From assembly GCF_905220365.1 (NCBI RefSeq), contig NC_061127.1, positions 186,001 through 250,000 on the forward strand: a stretch of DNA of 64,000 nt, written 5' to 3'. Position 1 is the stretch's first letter. Each line of letters starts with the position of its first letter. Position numbers and translations under genes: made by a program. Shown here in pieces: positions 48,298 to 60,560 of this stretch. The stretch is from Vanessa cardui (Eukaryota > Arthropoda > Insecta > Lepidoptera > Nymphalidae). The notes under the pieces are model-generated. The model saw only the letters and a list, made by a program, of their open reading frames with translations, was not told the origin of the DNA and did not search any database.

Positions 48298-48365
48298 TAA
48301 TAACCTGTAAAGTCCCACTGCTGGGCTAAGACCTCCTCTCGCCTTGAGGAGAAGGTTTGGAGCGT
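48298..48365 (-). repeat. Family A SINE 3' fragment
   Basis: 'acctgtaaagtcccactgct' and 'gccttgaggagaaggtttgg' are the reverse of the SINE tail. It breaks off after 'agcgtattca'. Confidence 0.75.
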
Positions 48366-49229
48366 ATTCATTCATATATTATAGCAATCCCAACACATCA
48401 TTCACGAAATCATTCAAATTCGTTACAGTTCAGATTCACCGACGAATGAAATGTATGAATGTTAAAATTTCAATTCGAGCATTTTTCCTACGCGTTCCGC
48501 ATATTCAATGTTTTTCGATAAACATTTAAATAACGAATAATCAACCAGCAACGGAAACATACGACACAGTGAACATTTCTGTATTAATTAATCAATGACA
48601 TTAGGAGTAAAGAGCTAAATGATGAAGTGAAGTAAGCCCTTAAGGCCCTCCTTCTGGGATAAATATATGTAGGTATTCCGCTTTACTGCTCCAGTAAGCA
48701 GAGCAAGAAATTGCAGGTTTCCTTCTTGGATGAGATTTATTGTAAATACGCGTAAAGGAGGTGAGTAGTGCTTAACGGTGCTCGGTCCTGTTAGTAATAA
48801 TATATCTCCTCGATTATCAAGCGATAATGTGTACTTAACATTTTAATTAATTAATATTCTACCGTGGATACTTGTATCAAATTATTAGCTCCAACCATTC
48901 GCCTTTGTATTAAAGTAAGGGATGAAAGTATGTGTTGATCGTCAAGATAACATTGGACGTAAGCCAACACCGGTTCGGTAGCTCTTTCCCCAAAACACCG
49001 ATATAAGACTTGGTAGGAACTGTTTCATCTTATTTATCAATTTACTGACAAATTTGATAGAGAGTGGTAGAGTTGAAATATTGACTTGAAGGCTTTATTT
49101 TAAAGTTTACCTAAATAAAATAGATTTGCTTTAATTTAATTTGAATAAATGGTCGATTCCAAGCGACATATTTAATCTATATTACTAAATATGCGGATTG
49201 GATATCAACAATCATTGATTCCGCTTTTA

Positions 49230-49305
49230 TCATATGAAAATCCAGTAGTGCTTGCGTAAGTTTGAACCCGCAGTCATCGATTACGATGTACATAACTATT
49301 GGGTC
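49230..49305 (-). repeat. Family A SINE head fragment
   Basis: 'agtagtgcttgcgtaagttt' and 'aacccgcagtcatcgattac' correspond to the reverse B-box side of the SINE. Degraded. Confidence 0.6.
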
Positions 49306-50007
49306 TTCGTCTGTCTTCAGTCTACGTGTATATCCCTAATAATAATCTGTATTCAAAATACAATTATTAATAGGTAAAAGTTCACATAGAAACGGAACAG
49401 AGGACACTAAAAGTAATATTCATAGTTTACGTTCAAATTATAATGAGCGAGCCCGAGTGGCTCCAATAAAACGTTCTATATCTTTATTTAAAAAATCAGA
49501 AATAAAGAAATTACAATATGTTATTATAACTGCCAATGGAAATACACGTAAACAAATTTGAAAAACAATTCTTTGATTATTTTTATTATAACAATGAGAA
49601 TGTATCATTCAACTGTGCTTCATTTTTTATCATTGGAATCAATGTATCTTGTATTTTGATTAGCGATAATAATGACTACCAGTTAAGATAATAAAATGAA
49701 ATGTGAAAATGTGTCAATAACGCATACGAAGCCGATGATAAGATCACAAATACGTGTTGGAGAGCGATTCGAACGACTGCGTCAAAAGCAGGTTCGCTCT
49801 ACTTTGATAAGCTGGTCGCCATCAGTGGGTCGTTAATATTAGTGAAGATAAATACGGCTATCGAAATCCTATAACCTCATTAGGATTGCTTCAAAGGGCA
49901 TTGACCTATACGTCTACAGATTGTAACAACGAACCAATCTAATTATGTTTTGGAGCACATTTTTATCTATTCACATATATTTATGTTTATAGCTCCAAAA
50001 AGTTTAC

Positions 50008-50190
50008 TTGGTGCTAGGTATTACGAATGCCCGCCTGGGAAACGACAGCAATACTTAGCATTGTTATGTTTCAGTTAGAATGGTGAGTGAGCCAGTGTAA
50101 CTGTGCCTGTAGTTAAAAGGACATAACATCTTGGCACCCAAGATTGGTGATATATTGGACGATGGTAACCACTTACTATTACGTTATGTT
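50008..50190 (+). repeat. Repeat tail, family E
   Basis: Contains 'ggtgagtgagccagtgtaac', 'aaggacataacatcttggca' and 'gatggtaaccacttactatt'. Its 5' portion is diverged. Confidence 0.72.
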
Positions 50191-50324
50191 AAATAAACGT
50201 ATTGTACGTAGTGTTTTGTTTTCTAAATGGAAAAAAATGGTTATAAATAACCATTTATGGTAATGATACTGTCCTTCTAACCGACTTCAACTGCAGTGAC
50301 CATACCCAACGAAGACTAGTTTAC

Positions 50325-50560
50325 TGTGAAACAAGAAAGATTTTGATGCGGTTTTTATCAATAGAAAGATTGATTCGAGAGGAAAGTTTTGGTACAATAC
50401 TACATGGGCAATATAATTAACACGGATAATTTTAGAGGTTCCTAATGTTATGTCGTGAATAAACTTCTTATAACTTTTTCTCTTTCTTAATTCTATCTTT
50501 TGTAGTATATTTACTATCAGTATTTTAACCGTGCGAAGCCGGGCCGGGTCGCTAGTATTT
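50325..50560 (+). repeat. Repeat tail, family H
   Basis: Contains 'gattttgatgcggtttttat', 'attcgagaggaaagttttgg' and the terminal 'gcgaagccgggccgggtcgc', as at 18.6 kb. Confidence 0.75.
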
Positions 50561-51968
50561 AATAAAGCATCTCTCAAAAATCTGGAACTTAATACAAATT
50601 ACTGAAATAATATTACTGACATCAATTACATTTTAATATGAAATAACTTACCGCTTGTATCTCGTAGCTTCAACCTCGAATACCACAAGCATACAAATTG
50701 TATGAAATATAATATAACTGAATAATTATTTACTGTTTTAATTTTTGAATCACAACGTTTTTCTACTTCTGACGAGGAATTACGATTTATTTCAAACCAG
50801 ACATTGAGGTATTCATTATATAACTTTGAACCTGAAAAATGAAACTCGTGAAGCTTTAAAGAAAACAACAATTTATTATCTTTTTGCCTATTGTTGTTCT
50901 TGGAAAATAAATAGTGATTCATTTTATGTAAAATTAATAAATATTTATGTGACCTGTCAGTATGCAAACAACAATTATATTGTTTGCACAAAATTATAAC
51001 TATTGTTTGATTGGATTGTGTACGTATTTGTGTTAGCTAGCTAATCGAATACAAAAAATGTAATAATTAATATGTTTCAATTATTAGGACGTAACTATAG
51101 CAACGACTCATATTGTTTAATTTAATTATATAACGGGTGAAATGGGAATTTAGGCCATTAGTTGAGGAATGTGGGCCAACTTCTTTCATCGTATACTTTT
51201 CGAAACGCGGCGAATTCGGCAGTAGGTGAACTCTGTCTGTGTTTTTTTTATATAAGCAACCCTTGGCAACTGTCAGCTGTCAACCACCTGTTGTCCACCA
51301 TTGTATTCGAATATGGCCAAATTGATTAGGATTTGACGTTCCGCTTTCCAATCTCCGTAATATATGTTACTAGTTCCTTGGAGATATTATTATAATTAAT
51401 TTACTACATGTCTCTTGGATATATTTTAGTCTGTATTTGTCTTAATGTGTGATTTAATATTTGTTGGATTGTGCTTCTGATAAAGCAGAATAGCGTGACT
51501 CTCTTTTAATTGGTGCGTTTGTCGTGAAAGTTCGCTGAGGACTTTTGAAAGATGCATTTAGCGATCAAGCACTCAGCTCATACCATCGGCAAATGCATTC
51601 CGAAGAGGAGTTATCGTCAGGCGGCCTCACAACTACAAATCTCACACACAAAGCTTACACAATGACCCTAAGTTAATTGAATACGGACCAGCGAATGATA
51701 TTGAATGGTTTTCAACATAATTGTAGCGATCCTCTGCGAGAATGTTTCGATTTTACAATCTTGCAACGTGGAAACATTCTAATTGATGAGTGGTGATGAT
51801 ATTCTCCTAGCACATGCACAACGCTGTTTTATTATTATTTGCAGTTTCTATGTCCTCGGGTGTATTGCGTATTATAATACAATGTTAAATGAACGGAAGG
51901 AGCACAAAAAAATGATTAACGGCTTTACTATATTTCTGAGACTCGATGCTTTTTTATCGATAAAGGTG

Positions 51969-52080
51969 ACAAACGAGCAGTAGGCTTATCTTGGATTGGA
52001 TTGGATGGAAAGTGACTTACGCAATCCATGGATATGCAATACCGGGTGTTTGCAGGTGCGTTGCTGGCCTTCAATGGTAT
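51969..52080 (-). repeat. LINE 3'-end fragment, family D
   Basis: In reverse it reads 'gcaaacacccggtattgcat', 'gtcactttccatcc' and 'taagcctactgctcgtttgt', a decayed version of the tail after the CR1/Jockey-type ORF remnant. Confidence 0.55.
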
Positions 52081-52218
52081 TAGTCCAGTAAATGCCTTTA
52101 AAATCAAAATTCAAATGATTCAGCAGTTTCGAGAGATCTTGATTGCCGATAATTCGAGTTATTCTGCTTTACGGTCAAATAAAAGAAGGAGGTCCTGGGG
52201 AACACCAAAACCGAAATC

Positions 52219-52436
52219 TTAAATATACTTTATTGAAGTAGGCTTTTACAAACACTTTTGTATCAATTTAACAATTATATTAAGAGAAGCTAGAAGATTA
52301 GAGAGGTAGATTCTACCGAAAAGAACCGGCAAGAAACTCAGTAGTTACTCTTTTTCAACAATTAAAAATACAATGTTATGTTAGTTAAATACAATTATAT
52401 ATGTATGTAATATATCCTGCCTGGAAGTCAAAAAGT
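52219..52436 (+). repeat. LINE 3'-end, family C
   Basis: A near-complete tail: 'ctttattgaagtaggctttt', 'ccggcaagaaactcagtagt' and the end 'atatcctgcctggaagtcaa'. It is inserted next to an opposite-strand LINE ORF remnant. Confidence 0.8.
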
Positions 52437-52438
52437 AT

Positions 52439-52492
52439 GCCCGCCCAGAGGTGAGAGCAGTGCTCCATATGAGGCCGAATTAGCGCCTTGTA
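52439..52492 (-). pseudogene. CR1/Jockey-type LINE reverse transcriptase fragment
   Basis: The minus-strand frame encodes YKALIRPHMEHCSHLWAG. YKAxxRPxxEYCSxLWxG is a conserved block near the end of the reverse transcriptase domain in CR1/Jockey-clade LINEs. Only 18 codons are recognisable and flanking sequence has decayed or been replaced, so it is a fossil. Confidence 0.75.
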
Positions 52493-52824
52493 CATTTAGC
52501 GACTACAACAACAAAGTAGTAAAAGATTCATAAATAAAAGGATATTCTTGTTTAATTCCCGTTCTATTTCAATGTCATGGCTGACACGTAACTAACTGAC
52601 AGATGACATGACGTTCTGTGTGATAACTTAACGCCATTCAAACAATTATTGAACAAAGAAATTTATTCAAATACCAAACGTCCTTGCGGTTTAGTTATTC
52701 TAGTCCATTTAACGATATTTGGAATCAGTTTTAGATACACTATTCTGAGGATGTCACAAGTTTAATCAACGATATTCTTCCAGATTTATTTTACACTTGA
52801 ACACTTATTTCACATTTATTCAAT

Positions 52825-52930
52825 CAATCAAAATAAACTTTATTCAAGTAGGCTTTTACAAGCACTTTTGAATCGTCATTTTACAATTAAGTGAAGCTAC
52901 CACCGGTTCGGAAAGTAGATTCCACCGAGA
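52825..52930 (+). repeat. LINE 3'-end fragment, family C
   Basis: 'caaaataaactttattcaag' and 'tgaatcgtcattttacaatt' then 'caccggttcggaaagtagat'. It breaks off earlier than the copy at 52.2 kb. Confidence 0.75.
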
Positions 52931-53981
52931 ATTTACCCACTTTTCATTTTACTCACTAATCCGTATTTCACAAACATCCCGTATTTATATCCTAATCTAT
53001 CCTATAATTCTAATCATTTTAAAAATAATTACAATTTATAACAAAACACTGTCGCCACGTTCGATTTCTTGACATTCTCTCTCTCTTACCGCCAGTATCA
53101 GACATTCGGACAGTATTAATAGTGAAAAATTAAAATATTACATTACAACATATTCTAAAAATAGTCAATCGACATATTAATAATTAAATTATTCTAATAA
53201 ATTATAGTTACACAATTTGTAAAAAAATAACTCTAACACCATGCAGATAAACTTTCACGATAAAAATGTTATAGTGTATTTATATTTACAATCGAATTTC
53301 AACCGAGGTCGCAACCTTTTTGTAGTTTTTTTTTACTTCCACCTTTCCTTTGTGTTGTTGCATAGGATACTAATATAGATGCACCTGTCATGATCAAAAG
53401 CTGGCTGCGTGAATTTGATTTTAAATTATGTAATAATTAATATCATTTTTTTTATTTGAAACTTTTCTATCTTAACCTACAAATCTTTAAATACATTAAA
53501 CAGTATAATTTTGATTTCTTACGTATTTCTTGACAGAAAAATTGAAGTAAAATATCACTGTATATTTGTACTAAATAATATTGAAGTTCAATACCAAATG
53601 CTGCTCACAGTCATTTGAATGTTTCATTTATTTTATACTTATCACATAATGAACGTAACATAATGCATTGTGTACAATTACGAGATAGCTTAATATCCAA
53701 TATTATGGTACGTGAGAAATTGTAGAAAACCACATTCCCAAACAGAAGCAGGTGACGTGGAAGAACCCCATCGTCCACACGGTCCGATGCACAACGTGAC
53801 ATACGGCGTGACATGACAGAGGCCGTCCGCATATGGCCTGCGTTTTTAGAGTTCACGAATACGTTTAAATATACCGCTTTGTCATAAGGCTATTATTATT
53901 AGATCCATTTTCGAAAATGAATGCAATATAGTGCACTAAATCTACTAGTGACCCAAGTTAAGGTCAAATATGTAAATGCGA

Positions 53982-54308
53982 TGAAATGTGAGCTGAGATG
54001 ACCCAGTGGTTAGAACGCATCTTAACCGATGATTGCGGGTTCAATCCCAGGCAAGCACCGCTGATTCATGTGCTTAATTTGTCTTTATAATTCATCTGGT
54101 GCTCTGCTGTGAAGGAAAACATCGTGAGGAAACCTGCACCATGGAATACACATGTGGCAAAATTTCATAGAAATTTTGCCACATGTGTATTCCATCAACC
54201 CGCGTTGGAACAGCGTGGTGGAATATGTTATATACCTTGAGGAGAACTCAAAGGGAGAGGAGGTCTTTAGCCCAGCAGTGGGAATTTTACAGGCTGTTGT
54301 TGTTGTTG
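53982..54308 (+). mobile_element. Metulj-like SINE (family A) with 12-bp TSD and perfect internal hairpin
   Basis: Flanked by atgtaaatgcga at 53970-53981 and 54309-54320. The A box 'tgacccagtgg', B box 'gggttcaatcccaggc', full body and (GTT)n tail are present. Within the body the stretch that normally reads 'cctgcatgtgtctaatttc' is replaced by an inverted copy of the downstream 26 bases, giving arms 54141-54166 and 54170-54195 with no mismatch. Confidence 0.92.
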
Positions 54309-55204
54309 ATGTAAATGCGAAAGTATATCTGTGTATTGGTTGCTCTTTCGCATGCAATTTATTGAACAGAATTTAGTGTTTGAAGATAGCTTGAACTCCA
54401 AGTAAGGCATGGAATTTTTTAATCATAAAATTATTTTTGTCATAAAATCTGACAATTATATCCTAAAACACTTAGAGTGGACTCTAAGACAATTATTGAA
54501 ATATATCGTTGATAATGTTTTTTCGATACTAGCAACTCGGATGAAATACATAGTACGTTTATGTTGAGGGATAAACACAAACGGGCGCACGCAGAACTCA
54601 CCAAAGCTTTATCACAATCGGAGATGAATGGTTTGGGAGCGTGCTTAGGGCGAGAACAACTTACATTTTGATTTATATAGATTGAAACTTTACATTTTTT
54701 AAACAAGTTTCAAGCCATTTGGATATAAATGAATACAACACTTTTCCATCCAACTCTGTCTATGATACATGTATATTACACGAGTGTTACTCAAAGTTTC
54801 AGCGACCGGCACCGTTTGACCTTGGCGCCACACTTTCCACATATCGAAAGCACCTCGAGCTATATGAGGGTGCCGATAAAAGGCGAAATGGGCATAGTTC
54901 CAAACAAGACGAGCTTAGAGCGCTGGAATAGTTTGTACATTGAGATGAGACCGAAAGGGACCGTATTGTGATTATAATCGTACAAGTTTTGAAGTCTCAG
55001 CCACCTCGCATGTGTAGGCACCTGTTGAGTTATTACTGATGGGTGGATATGTAGGTGGGAATTTTTCTTTCAAAGAGGTTTAATATATCTGGATGAATTT
55101 CTCTTCAGTCGTGTGGGACACTGTTTAATATTTGACGAAAGTGTCTACCTTCACACACACAAACATTTATAGGTACTATTGTATTTCTGTCGCATTTGTC
55201 TTGA

Positions 55205-55455
55205 TAAGTACGGCTTTGTTCACGCTTGTCTGGGCAGGTAACACCCACTCATCCGATACTGTGGTTTGTATTGTTGTATTAGGGTTTGAAGGGTTCGTGA
55301 TCCAATGTAAATACACCGACAAGGAACAAAATAACTTAAACTACCAATGTTGGTGTCGCATTGGCAATTTTAGAAATGATTTCATACAGCGCATATATCC
55401 ATGGGCCATGGTGCGACCACTCTCACATACACTCGTACATTTGTCCGACAGCCTA
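55205..55455 (+). repeat. Repeat tail, family E (diverged)
   Basis: 'tgtctgggcaggtaacaccc' and 'aactaccaatgttggtgtcg' followed by 'catgggccatggtgcgacca' follow the order of the 35.5 kb copy. The reading frames here are a by-product. Confidence 0.65.
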
Positions 55456-56594
55456 CCTATTTAAAAAACAGTTATTGATTAATAAGTTGATGACCAGATG
55501 TCAAAAATATTTGACCCGTATATCCAGTGTTGTACTTGTCCTTAAGGCTTGGTTCCGAATGACTTCACTGTCAAGTTACGTTGCGATCGGTTCAGAGGTT
55601 CAATCGTGAAACGAACAGACTTATGTCCTACATATTAGTCTTTTAATTAACAATTTAGCAAACTCACATAGCAATCGCAAAAATTAAACAATTAATTAAT
55701 CAATAGTCGCCAATAATTCAGAGTTAATTAGTAGAAATCCGATTTGCTGTTTGTTTGAAAAGGCTACGTTTAAACGGCCACAGTGGTCTCGCTAACGAAC
55801 TGAATCAGACCCCGCGGACGGCGTATACATAATATAAATAACTGCTCGCTACATCTCTCCGTTCAACTTTGTCGAGTCCGAAATTTATAACCCTTGCTTC
55901 GGAATGAAGCAACAAAATAATAGAAAATACACTTTACATTTTATTACTCACCCCTCTGGCCTTGCGACGGTATGATTAAGGTTTGCACAATAATTCTAAA
56001 TTTAAATATTGTACATTTAAATATAGAATCAAAGCAATCGGTACATAACCCAGTAATAATTCTTCTTCCTACGCAGTTAACCTACTTCTAATGTATATTA
56101 CCTCAATGGTCGCGTAATCAGCTTATATGGTAGCGGATCCAGATCCCGGTATTGAATCATGACGAATATACAACTCTATTTACATTTTTATTATTGTGAT
56201 TAAAAACAGGACGACGGTAATCGCTCGAATATGATCTTTTGTTAAATTATAAACAAAGTTCCAGAATTTTCGTGGGGTGAAGGTATATTTAAGACTAATG
56301 ACTTTTTTAATGATACCATAACAAAACTAAAACAAGCATCAACACCTTTAAATAAAAATATTAATGTTATGTGTTATGAAAATGTCATTCTTCTATATTA
56401 AATAAAGATTTTGACTTTGACTTTGATTTTAGACTATCAGTTTACCTAGAGACCTACTGAGGAAAGGAATCCGAAACTTGCATCGCCCGGGGACTTTATT
56501 GTTTAATCCACTTTAGTTTAGTTACATAATAAACTTCATCTCAAAATCAAGACTTGTAACAATATTCGTAATTAGATAAATTAAGGAGAGTACT

Positions 56595-56740
56595 TCATAT
56601 ACAACAATTTATGTAGTTGGAAACTTCTGAAATTATCAATGTTTCTTTACTAGATTGGCCAAAAACTTCCAAAAACCATCTCGAATCACTCTCTTTAAAA
56701 AAAACCGCATCACAATCCGTTACATAATTTTAAAGATCTA
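56595..56740 (-). repeat. Repeat tail, family H
   Basis: 'gaaacttctgaaattatcaa' and 'aaaaccgcatcacaatccgt' are the reverse of family H; the GC-rich end is missing. Confidence 0.65.
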
Positions 56741-57262
56741 AGCATACATAGGGTCAGACAGCGGTAAGCGACATTGTTTTATACTATGTAATGATTATAA
56801 AAATTGTTATTTCAATTAAATCAAAAAATCTAAAAAAAATAATTTGTATTAAATTTCGAATAGAAACAAGAGCATGTAATTTAATTAATTAACGATTATA
56901 AACAATTTAAGCTGCGTGCTGCTGCAATGCAGTTTGTTTTGTGAATGCGTTAATCTGAGGTTACACAATGTCATAATCCGATTTCTATAATTAATTGTTT
57001 TATATGGCGGTGGAATTTTAACTACTGTTCGTAGAGTAAAACTCGTCGAGAAGCAGTACTTTTGTAAAGCGTCACTTCGCATTTTACTCGTGGAACATTG
57101 AAAACTGACTTTGAGTGACTGGTTAAAAAAAAAGCGTGGAATTAATAGTTATTAACTTCCAGGCAAGATAAATTAATTGTTTCAATAATTTACAAATGCT
57201 CGCAAGGCAATAGTATGTCGATGTTCACGCTAAACATCTTGGTATATTTATATACATATATT

Positions 57263-57455
57263 AGTACAAGTTGTCGCCCGCGGCTACCTTACCTTTTATG
57301 GGGTCGGTTGTCATATGTTAGGGTTAAAAACGTAGCTTATGTGTCATTCCTTGAAATTCAAGTTTGCTTCACACCAAATCTCATCAAATTCAATTCATTG
57401 GTTTGGTCGTGGAAGAGCGACAACAGACAGACAGACCAAGTTACTTTCACATATT
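57263..57455 (-). repeat. RTE-like repeat tail, family F
   Basis: Begins 'acaagttgtcgcccgcggct', contains 'acaccaaatctcatcaaatt' and ends 'cagaccaagttactttcaca', a well-preserved reverse copy. Confidence 0.8.
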
Positions 57456-57910
57456 ATATTAATTTAATTGTAATATTAATATAGATAAGAAAAAAACGAA
57501 AAACGACATGTAACACACATAAGCCTGTTTTTGATAACCAAATTTAATTGTACAAGTTTAGTTACGTTTCGATCATTGTCCATTTACCATTTACTTACGT
57601 CCACAACAACTCGCGTAATGAAATCGTTCGTTAATTGATTCGTCTTCACCACACGAGTGGTCGAGGCGGTCAGCTGCTGATGTGACGTGTGATTGATACG
57701 TGACGGATGGCCTGAACGAAAGTTTCCATAGTCTGCTCTTACGAATTCTACTTGTTGAAACATAGCGTTAATAACCCTTTTTATTCCGACGGTACCATTA
57801 AACCTATTGCTTTTATTACCAACGCGTAATAACATTACAAAAATAGTTAAATTTCTATCTTAAAATAAACTAAAAAAGCTATTATTAAATTTACCATCGC
57901 AGATGTAATC

Positions 57911-58105
57911 TTCGTGAAGGCTTCGGTAAATGAAATCTTGAGGAAACCTACATGTGTCTAAATTCACAGAAATTCTACCACATGTGTATACCACCAACCT
58001 GCATTGGAACAGCGTGGTGGAATATGTTTCAAAACTTCGTCTCAAAGGGAGAGGAGGCCTTAGCCCAGCAGTGGGAAATTTACAGGCTGTTGTTGTTGTG
58101 TTTGT
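57911..58105 (+). mobile_element. 5'-truncated Metulj-like SINE (family A)
   Basis: Starts near 'cttgaggaaacctacatgtg' and continues through 'cattggaacagcgtggtgga' to 'tacaggctgttgttgttgtg'. The tRNA-like head is missing, so it lacks its own promoter. Confidence 0.85.
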
Positions 58106-58600
58106 TGTTATAGTAGTCGTTTTTATTAGTAACATTTTTGAGAAAATTAAATTACGCCAACAAGAAAATGTTTTGACAAGCATTTCTAAAAGCACCGTCT
58201 GATGATTGTCAAGATTAAATTATTATCAGAAAAGCATCGTTGCCGAAAACACGAATAATACGTGATAATGATAAAAAGTAGGCAGGCGCTCTAGCGACGT
58301 CGTTTACGCGACGAATCTTTAATGTAATATCGACTTAAGATACGCCGATAAAGATAAAATCCCCAAACTGACGATTACTTAGGAGAGAAAATCGTAAACA
58401 ATCTTAATTAAGTGGCAAACACAAGAACAGGTTCTGTTATTGTTATGTTATGTATTTAGAGTAATTATAATATGATTAATTACAATAGTTCCCATTAAAA
58501 AGATTAAGAGAGCTTGCTTACAATAAATTAGTTGAATCCAAATAATTTCTTAAAGTTATTCCTGGTAATTAAATTCAAAGACGAATCGCGCAGCATTAAT

Positions 58601-58840
58601 CGACCTCCATGGTCGAGTGGTGTGTACACCGGTTTTCATGGCTACGCCACTCTAAGGTCCCGGGTTCGATTCCCGGCCGAGTCGATGTAGATCACCATTA
58701 GTTTTCTATGTTGTCTTGGGTCTGGGTGTTTGTGGTACCGTCGTTACTTCTGATTTCCATAACACAAGTGCTTCAGCTACTTACATTGGGATCAGAGTAA
58801 TGCATGTGATATTGTCTTATATTTATTATTTATTATTATT
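58601..58840 (+). mobile_element. tRNA-derived SINE, family B (best copy)
   Basis: The head 'ccatggtcgagtggtgtgta' carries an A-box-like motif, and 'cccgggttcgattcccggcc' a canonical B box. The body follows: 'gtctgggtgtttgtggtacc', 'aacacaagtgcttcagctac', 'gggatcagagtaatgcatgt', ending in a (TTTATTA)-type tail. This head could fold like a tRNA, but there is no proper acceptor stem, and four sibling copies show it is a SINE. Confidence 0.9.
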
Positions 58841-59154
58841 AAAAAGAGGCTGTGACGACAATGTTGATGCCGTTCCAATCCAATTATATATTTTTCTTTA
58901 CTTTTGTTGTAGTGTTTGTTAGTAACATCATTATGAAACCATTGTAAGTTGTCAACACGAGTGCGCTACCTGATTAACCAACAGCGGTACGTGCACTGTA
59001 GGACATATTATTCTCTCCATCCCCTGTCGATCTTTCTGCCAATTATAACAACAAGATGTCAATTTATTTGTTTGTTGTATATGGTAAACTATTATTTCTT
59101 ACCTACTCGTATATTACTACTTATATTGTTAATGGCATAATATTACTACTTATA

Positions 59155-59215
59155 TTGTCCTCTATTAAAGAAAAGGTTTGAACATATTCACCACATAGCT
59201 GTTTACCGGCTTAGA
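59155..59215 (-). repeat. Family A SINE fragment
   Basis: 'aaagaaaaggtttgaacata' and 'ttcaccacatagctgttt' match the reverse body of the SINE, degraded. Confidence 0.5.
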
Positions 59216-59365
59216 AGCTAGAGCTTATAAGGAGGATGAAGGTCACAAAGCTCACCAACTAAACATTTGAATACTTAGTTATGTAAAATTTGAATCCATC
59301 ATTGGTTACATTCCATGTGTTCCGTCAACTGAGTCTTATTTACTTTTATAATAGTAATAATAGTA

Positions 59366-59585
59366 AGAACCTATTATTGTCCCACGGCTGGGCTAAAACC
59401 TACTCTCCCTTTGAGGAGAAGATTCGAAGCACATTCCACCACGCTGCTCCTATGTTGTTTGATAGATTCACAGATTTTCTCACTATGTTTTAACACAAAT
59501 TAAACTCCTGTGGTGCTTGCCTGGGTTTGAACTCGCAATCATCGGTTAAGATGTGCGCTCTAGCCACTGAGCCATCTCGGTTCCA
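59366..59585 (-). mobile_element. Metulj-like SINE (family A), internally deleted
   Basis: Both ends are present ('cccacggctgggctaaaacc' ... 'gccactgagccatctcggtt') but the middle between 'ttcacagattttctcac' and 'acacaaattaa' is shortened. Confidence 0.82.
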
Positions 59586-60180
59586 TGATTAGAGCTTTTA
59601 CTTTTATTAACATATAAATGTCCAAAAATAATTGACTACCTTCTATTAATCTCTCCTATCGGTTTCCTGCAATTTGTGGGGGTATTTCCAAAGTTTGTAA
59701 CAGGAAACCGGAAATGCGTGTCCTATTTGGCTTGACCAATGAACTCGCGCGGTGCTAGCACTGACTATCAGTTGGTGTCGACCCATTTGCCGAGAAGATA
59801 TAATGTTAACAATGCTAATTACCAAGATGAGGCGTCAGATGTTACATCATGTAATACTGTAAGAGCCGTTATTTTTTTATTTCTCTAATACCACGTACGG
59901 GTTTATATGTTGCAGAGAATTCATTTTGGGAGACCTGAACACAAAGGACCAAATTGCGGAATCGTAATTCACTACCCTAGGCCTACTGTATTGTTCCAAC
60001 AATGAAATACAATTGCCCCATAACTCCGTACATTAGCAATTTTGCCGTGGAAAATTGCTTTGCAAATTGCCGCGTGTGTTTGATAACGTGACACTTTTTT
60101 TAAAGATAAAGTACGTATACATATTAGCTACACAATATAAATCTTTTTCTTTATTTTCTTAATTTTATTTTATCCTTATA

Positions 60181-60406
60181 GTAACAGCCTACTTCCTACT
60201 ACTGAGCTTAGACCTGCTCTCCCTTTGGGAGAAGATTAGGAGCATATTCCACGACGTGGCTCTTATACCTCTTTTTTGGATTCACATTTGAGAACGAGAT
60301 GAATTATAAACACAAATTAAGCACCTGAAAATTCAGTGTCACTTGACTGGGTTTGAACCCGCAATCATCGGTTAAGTATTTTCTCATACTGGGCCATCTA
60401 GGCTTA
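60181..60406 (-). mobile_element. Metulj-like SINE (family A), internally deleted
   Basis: A reverse copy with 'acagcctacttcctactact' at one end and 'tactgggccatctaggct' at the other. The central block around 'gaggaaacctgcatg' is missing, as in the 59.4 kb copy but with a different breakpoint. Confidence 0.8.
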
Positions 60407-60436
60407 TATTAATCTTTATTCTTTAATATAAATATA

Positions 60437-60560
60437 TATTATGATTTATGCCGAGGGACTAATGGGTCACCTAATGGTAAGCGATCACCTCCGCCCACAG
60501 AGATTGGCGTTTTAAGAAATATTATCCATTGCTTATATCGCCAAAGCTTTCCGTGTAGTT
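60437..60560 (-). repeat. Repeat tail, family E
   Basis: 'gtcacctaatggtaagcgat' and 'cacctccgcccacagagatt', then 'taagaaatattatccattgc', the reverse 3' part of family E. Confidence 0.72.

Noticed and set aside
50626..50991. Longest frame in the window (121 codons, minus strand)
   Set aside because: Lys/Asn/Tyr-rich as expected of random AT-rich DNA, with no motif, no splice context and no neighbour supporting it.
58601..58680. tRNA gene-like segment with good A and B boxes
   Set aside because: It is the head of a SINE with four other copies in this window and lacks a proper acceptor stem.
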